Shown here piece by piece: positions 62,107 through 64,000 of a stretch of DNA of 64,000 bases; the first letter of the stretch is position 1, and each line of letters starts with the position of its first letter. Position numbers and translations under genes: made by a program. The DNA lies in the NCBI RefSeq assembly GCF_947496485.1, contig NZ_CANMCZ010000003.1:310001-374000 (forward strand). Reading direction: 5' to 3'. Under the pieces are notes generated by a model. It was not told where the DNA came from. It ran no database searches and worked only from the letters and a program-made list of their open reading frames with translations. This stretch comes from an uncultured Winogradskyella sp. (GTDB lineage: Bacteria; Bacteroidota; Bacteroidia; Flavobacteriales; Flavobacteriaceae).

Positions 62107-62880
62107 TTATAATGATTTTGCCTCTTCCCAAAATACATCCATCTCTTTAAGTGTCATATCTTGTAATGATTTATTTAAGTTTTTGGCTTTGCTTTCAAGA
62201 TACTGAAAGCGTTTAATGAATTTTTTATTGGTACGTTCTAAAGCATTTTCAGGATTAACTTTAAGAAAACGTGCATAATTTATCATAGAAAATAGTACAT
62301 CACCGAATTCACTTTCAATTTTATCTTTATCTCCTTTAGCTATTTCAGCTTTTAATTCAGCGAGCTCCTCCTCTACTTTTTCAAAAACTTGTTCTGGATG
62401 TTCCCAATCAAAACCAACTCCGGCCACTTTATCTTGTATGCGATTAGCTTTTACCATAGCTGGTAAACTTTTTGGCACACCTTGAAGCACGCTTTTCTTA
62501 CCTTCTTTAAGCTTTAGTTGCTCCCAATTTCGTTTAACATCCTCTTCATTTTCAACTATTACGTCTCCGTAAATATGAGGATGGCGATCAATGAGTTTAT
62601 CACATATACTATGACATACATCTGCAATATCAAAGTTATTGGTTTCACTTCCTATTTTAGCATAGAACACAATGTGTAGTAATACATCTCCCAATTCTTT
62701 TTTAACCTCATCCAAATCATTATCTAGTATAGCATCACCAAGTTCGTAAACTTCTTCAATAGTTAAATGACGTAATGATTCTAGGGTTTGCTTTTTATCC
62801 CATGGACACTGCTCTCGCAACTCGTCCATTATTATTAACAAACGTTCAAAGGCTTCTAATTGAGATGTTTTATTTGACAT
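62107..62880 (-). CDS. mazG: Nucleoside triphosphate pyrophosphohydrolase MazG
   Basis: A 257-residue enzyme that hydrolyses NTPs to NMP and pyrophosphate, and in E. coli lowers ppGpp by house-cleaning. It shows the two tandem MazG domains: TIEEVYELGDAILDNDLDEV and KKELGDVLLHIVFYAKIG in the first, EEELAELKAEIAKGDKDKIE and SEFGDVLFSMINYARFL in the second. CPWDKKQTLESL at the N-terminus is typical. It is the last gene of the ruvX-def-DUF5606-mazG operon, two bases after DUF5606. Confidence 0.95.
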   Translation of the reverse strand: MSNKTSQLEAFERLLIIMDELREQCPWDKKQTLESLRHLTIEEVYELGDAILDNDLDEVKKELGDVLLHIVFYAKIGSETNNFDIADVCHSICDKLIDRHPHIYGDVIVENEEDVKRNWEQLKLKEGKKSVLQGVPKSLPAMVKANRIQDKVAGVGFDWEHPEQVFEKVEEELAELKAEIAKGDKDKIESEFGDVLFSMINYARFLKVNPENALERTNKKFIKRFQYLESKAKNLNKSLQDMTLKEMDVFWEEAKSL

Positions 62881-62882
62881 GT

Positions 62883-63311
62883 TTATTCTTCCTCAGAAGT
62901 ATCTTCATCGTTTTTAGACTCTTCTAAAGCATCTAAAAGATTATTCTTTTGAAGTAAATTATACCATTGCACAACCTTTTTTATATCGGAAGGATATACT
63001 CTGTCTTCATCATAATCTGGCAATACTTCGAAGAAAAATTCTTCTAAAGTATCTTTACCATCCTTATGACTAATCGCTGTTGGTTTTCCACCTTCTTTTT
63101 CCTTTACTTTTTTAAGAACATCTCTTAAAGGCACTTCTTCAGTTAAGGTATAAATAGCGATTTCGCTTAGAATACTAATGTTACTGTGTGCTCCAACTGT
63201 AATGCGTTTTTTATCTATTAACGATTCTACAACAGCACCTGTTCTGGTCTGTGTAACAATTTGGTACAATCCTGGTTTCCCAGAAATGGATAAAATTTTG
63301 TCTAAACTCAT
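62883..63311 (-). CDS. DUF5606 protein
   Basis: A 142-residue soluble protein beginning MSLDKILSISGKPGLYQIV, then TRTGAVVESLIDKKRITVGA and SEIAIYTLTEEVPLRDVLKK, the signature of DUF5606, which is confined to Bacteroidota and commonly sits between def and mazG. The C-terminal 20 residues are acidic. Function unknown; the strict gene neighbourhood suggests a role with deformylase or MazG. Confidence 0.9.
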   Translation of the reverse strand: MSLDKILSISGKPGLYQIVTQTRTGAVVESLIDKKRITVGAHSNISILSEIAIYTLTEEVPLRDVLKKVKEKEGGKPTAISHKDGKDTLEEFFFEVLPDYDEDRVYPSDIKKVVQWYNLLQKNNLLDALEESKNDEDTSEEE

Positions 63312-63321
63312 ATATATTGTA

Positions 63322-63912
63322 TTAACGCTTTCTACTCATAGCAGGAAAACGCATTTTGTAATCAATTTTAATCTTACCCTTAGAAATATTAGTAAGCTTA
63401 CCTTTTATCAAACGCTTTTTAAATGATGATAGTTTATCCGTAAATAAAATGCCTTCAATATGATCATATTCATGTTGAATTACTCTTGCGATTAAACCGT
63501 CATATTCTTCAACATGTATTTCAAAATTTTCATCTTGATATTGAATTTTAATCTTTGGTTGTCTAAAAACATCTTCCCTTACATCTGGAATACTTAAACA
63601 GCCTTCATTAAAAGCCCACTCATCACCTTCTTCTTCAATAATTTGAGCATTAATAAACGTTTTTTTGAAGTTTTTCATTTGCTCTCTTTCCTTTTCGGAA
63701 AGATTTTCATCGTCAGAAAATGGTTCTGTATCTACTAAAAATATACGAATAGGTAAACCAATTTGAGGAGCAGCTAAACCTACACCGTATGCACCATACA
63801 TAGTTTCGTACATGTTTTCGATAAGCTCATTTAGTTTAGGATAATCCTTATCTATTTCCTTGGCTTTCTTTTTTAAAACGGCATCGCCATAGGCAACGAT
63901 TGGTAAAATCAT
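63322..63912 (-). CDS. def: Peptide deformylase
   Basis: A 196-residue iron enzyme that removes the formyl group from nascent proteins. All three motifs are intact: GVGLAAPQIGLP, EGCLSIPDV, and QHEYDHIEGILF with the HExxH-type metal ligands. An acidic insert (EPFSDDENLSEKEREQMKN) separates the first two, normal for the Bacteroidota type. The start at 63912 follows its -7 box by 20 bp. It is 10 bp upstream of DUF5606. Confidence 0.97.
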   Translation of the reverse strand: MILPIVAYGDAVLKKKAKEIDKDYPKLNELIENMYETMYGAYGVGLAAPQIGLPIRIFLVDTEPFSDDENLSEKEREQMKNFKKTFINAQIIEEEGDEWAFNEGCLSIPDVREDVFRQPKIKIQYQDENFEIHVEEYDGLIARVIQHEYDHIEGILFTDKLSSFKKRLIKGKLTNISKGKIKIDYKMRFPAMSRKR

Positions 63913-63932
63913 GTTTTATTTATTTTCGAGTG

Positions 63933-63940
63933 CAAAAATA
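63933..63940 (-). promoter_or_regulatory. Candidate def -7 box
   Basis: The reverse strand reads TATTTTTG, a full TAnnTTTG match, 20 bp before the def ATG and after the ruvX stop. No clear -33 box is seen at 19-21 bp. Confidence 0.5.
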
Positions 63941-63950
63941 CAATTCTTAT

Positions 63951-64000
63951 TTAAGATTGTGAAGCCAAATAACTCTGTAGTATAAGTGTTGCGCTAATTT
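63951..64000 (-). CDS. ruvX: Holliday junction resolvase RuvX, C-terminal fragment (cut by window edge)
   Basis: The reverse strand entering at the window end reads ISATLILQSYLASQS then TAA (stop at 63951-63953). This is the conserved RuvX/YqgF C-terminus (DEISATLILQSYL type), and ruvX directly upstream of def is usual gene order in flavobacteria. Only 16 codons are visible, so the call rests on this short match plus position. Confidence 0.72.
   Translation of the reverse strand, partial: ISATLILQSYLASQS

Overview
The window looks like chromosomal DNA from a marine-type member of the Flavobacteriaceae (Bacteroidota). It is AT-rich, its few recognisable promoters carry the Bacteroidota -7 box (TAnnTTTG), and its gene content is typical of the family: a fused ccoNO oxidase gene, the gliding lipoprotein GldI, DUF5606, DUF349, an OstA-like protein, DUF6503, DUF3810 and many short-signal lipoproteins. 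The genus cannot be fixed from sequence alone. I see no rRNA, tRNA, CRISPR array, prophage or insertion sequence.

Layout. 1-1.4 kb: MoxR-type AAA ATPase (cut by the window edge) with its VWA partner. 1.5-5.9 kb: a small lipoprotein, a one-pass membrane protein and a large Asp-box beta-propeller protein. 5.9-18.2 kb: a microaerobic respiration block. It holds an Fnr-like regulator, the copper ATPase CcoI, ccoS-ccoNO-ccoQ-ccoP-ccoG-ccoH, a TauE/SafE-like protein, and the outlying hemN-usp pair. Three promoters in this block share one operator (core ATGAYAAAWRTCAT), each exactly 33 bp centre-to-centre from the -7 box. 18.2-20.6 kb: a YdeI-like protein, SodC and a LETM1-related protein. 20.6-24.9 kb: a LytS/LytTR-type two-component operon carrying four copies of the 2TM domain, one fused to the kinase. 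A 21-bp-period direct repeat upstream is a candidate LytTR target. 25-27 kb: a serine beta-lactamase-like hydrolase.

27-31.8 kb and 46.7-48.1 kb are accessory-looking. They contain same-strand orphan genes separated by structured, mutually similar intergenic elements that resemble cassette recombination sites. 31.8-46.6 kb: housekeeping and envelope genes (ndk, DHH phosphoesterase, gldI, a cyclophilin-FKBP fusion, pepD, DUF3810, two amidohydrolase-like proteins, a TrmH-type methyltransferase, an M48 protease) with three dispersed palindromic repeats. 48.2-61.8 kb: the (p)ppGpp synthase/hydrolase, a Fur-like regulator, purA, an OstA-like protein, a class III aminotransferase, a TPR protein, two tandem DUF368 genes, aroE and a DUF349 protein. 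61.8-64 kb: mazG, DUF5606, def and the last codons of ruvX.

The most coherent system is the oxygen-responsive circuit at 5.9-18.2 kb. An Fnr-like protein appears to repress itself while activating oxidase copper loading, the cbb3 oxidase operon and oxygen-independent haem synthesis from identically spaced promoters. The least explained material is the family of intergenic elements around the orphan genes.
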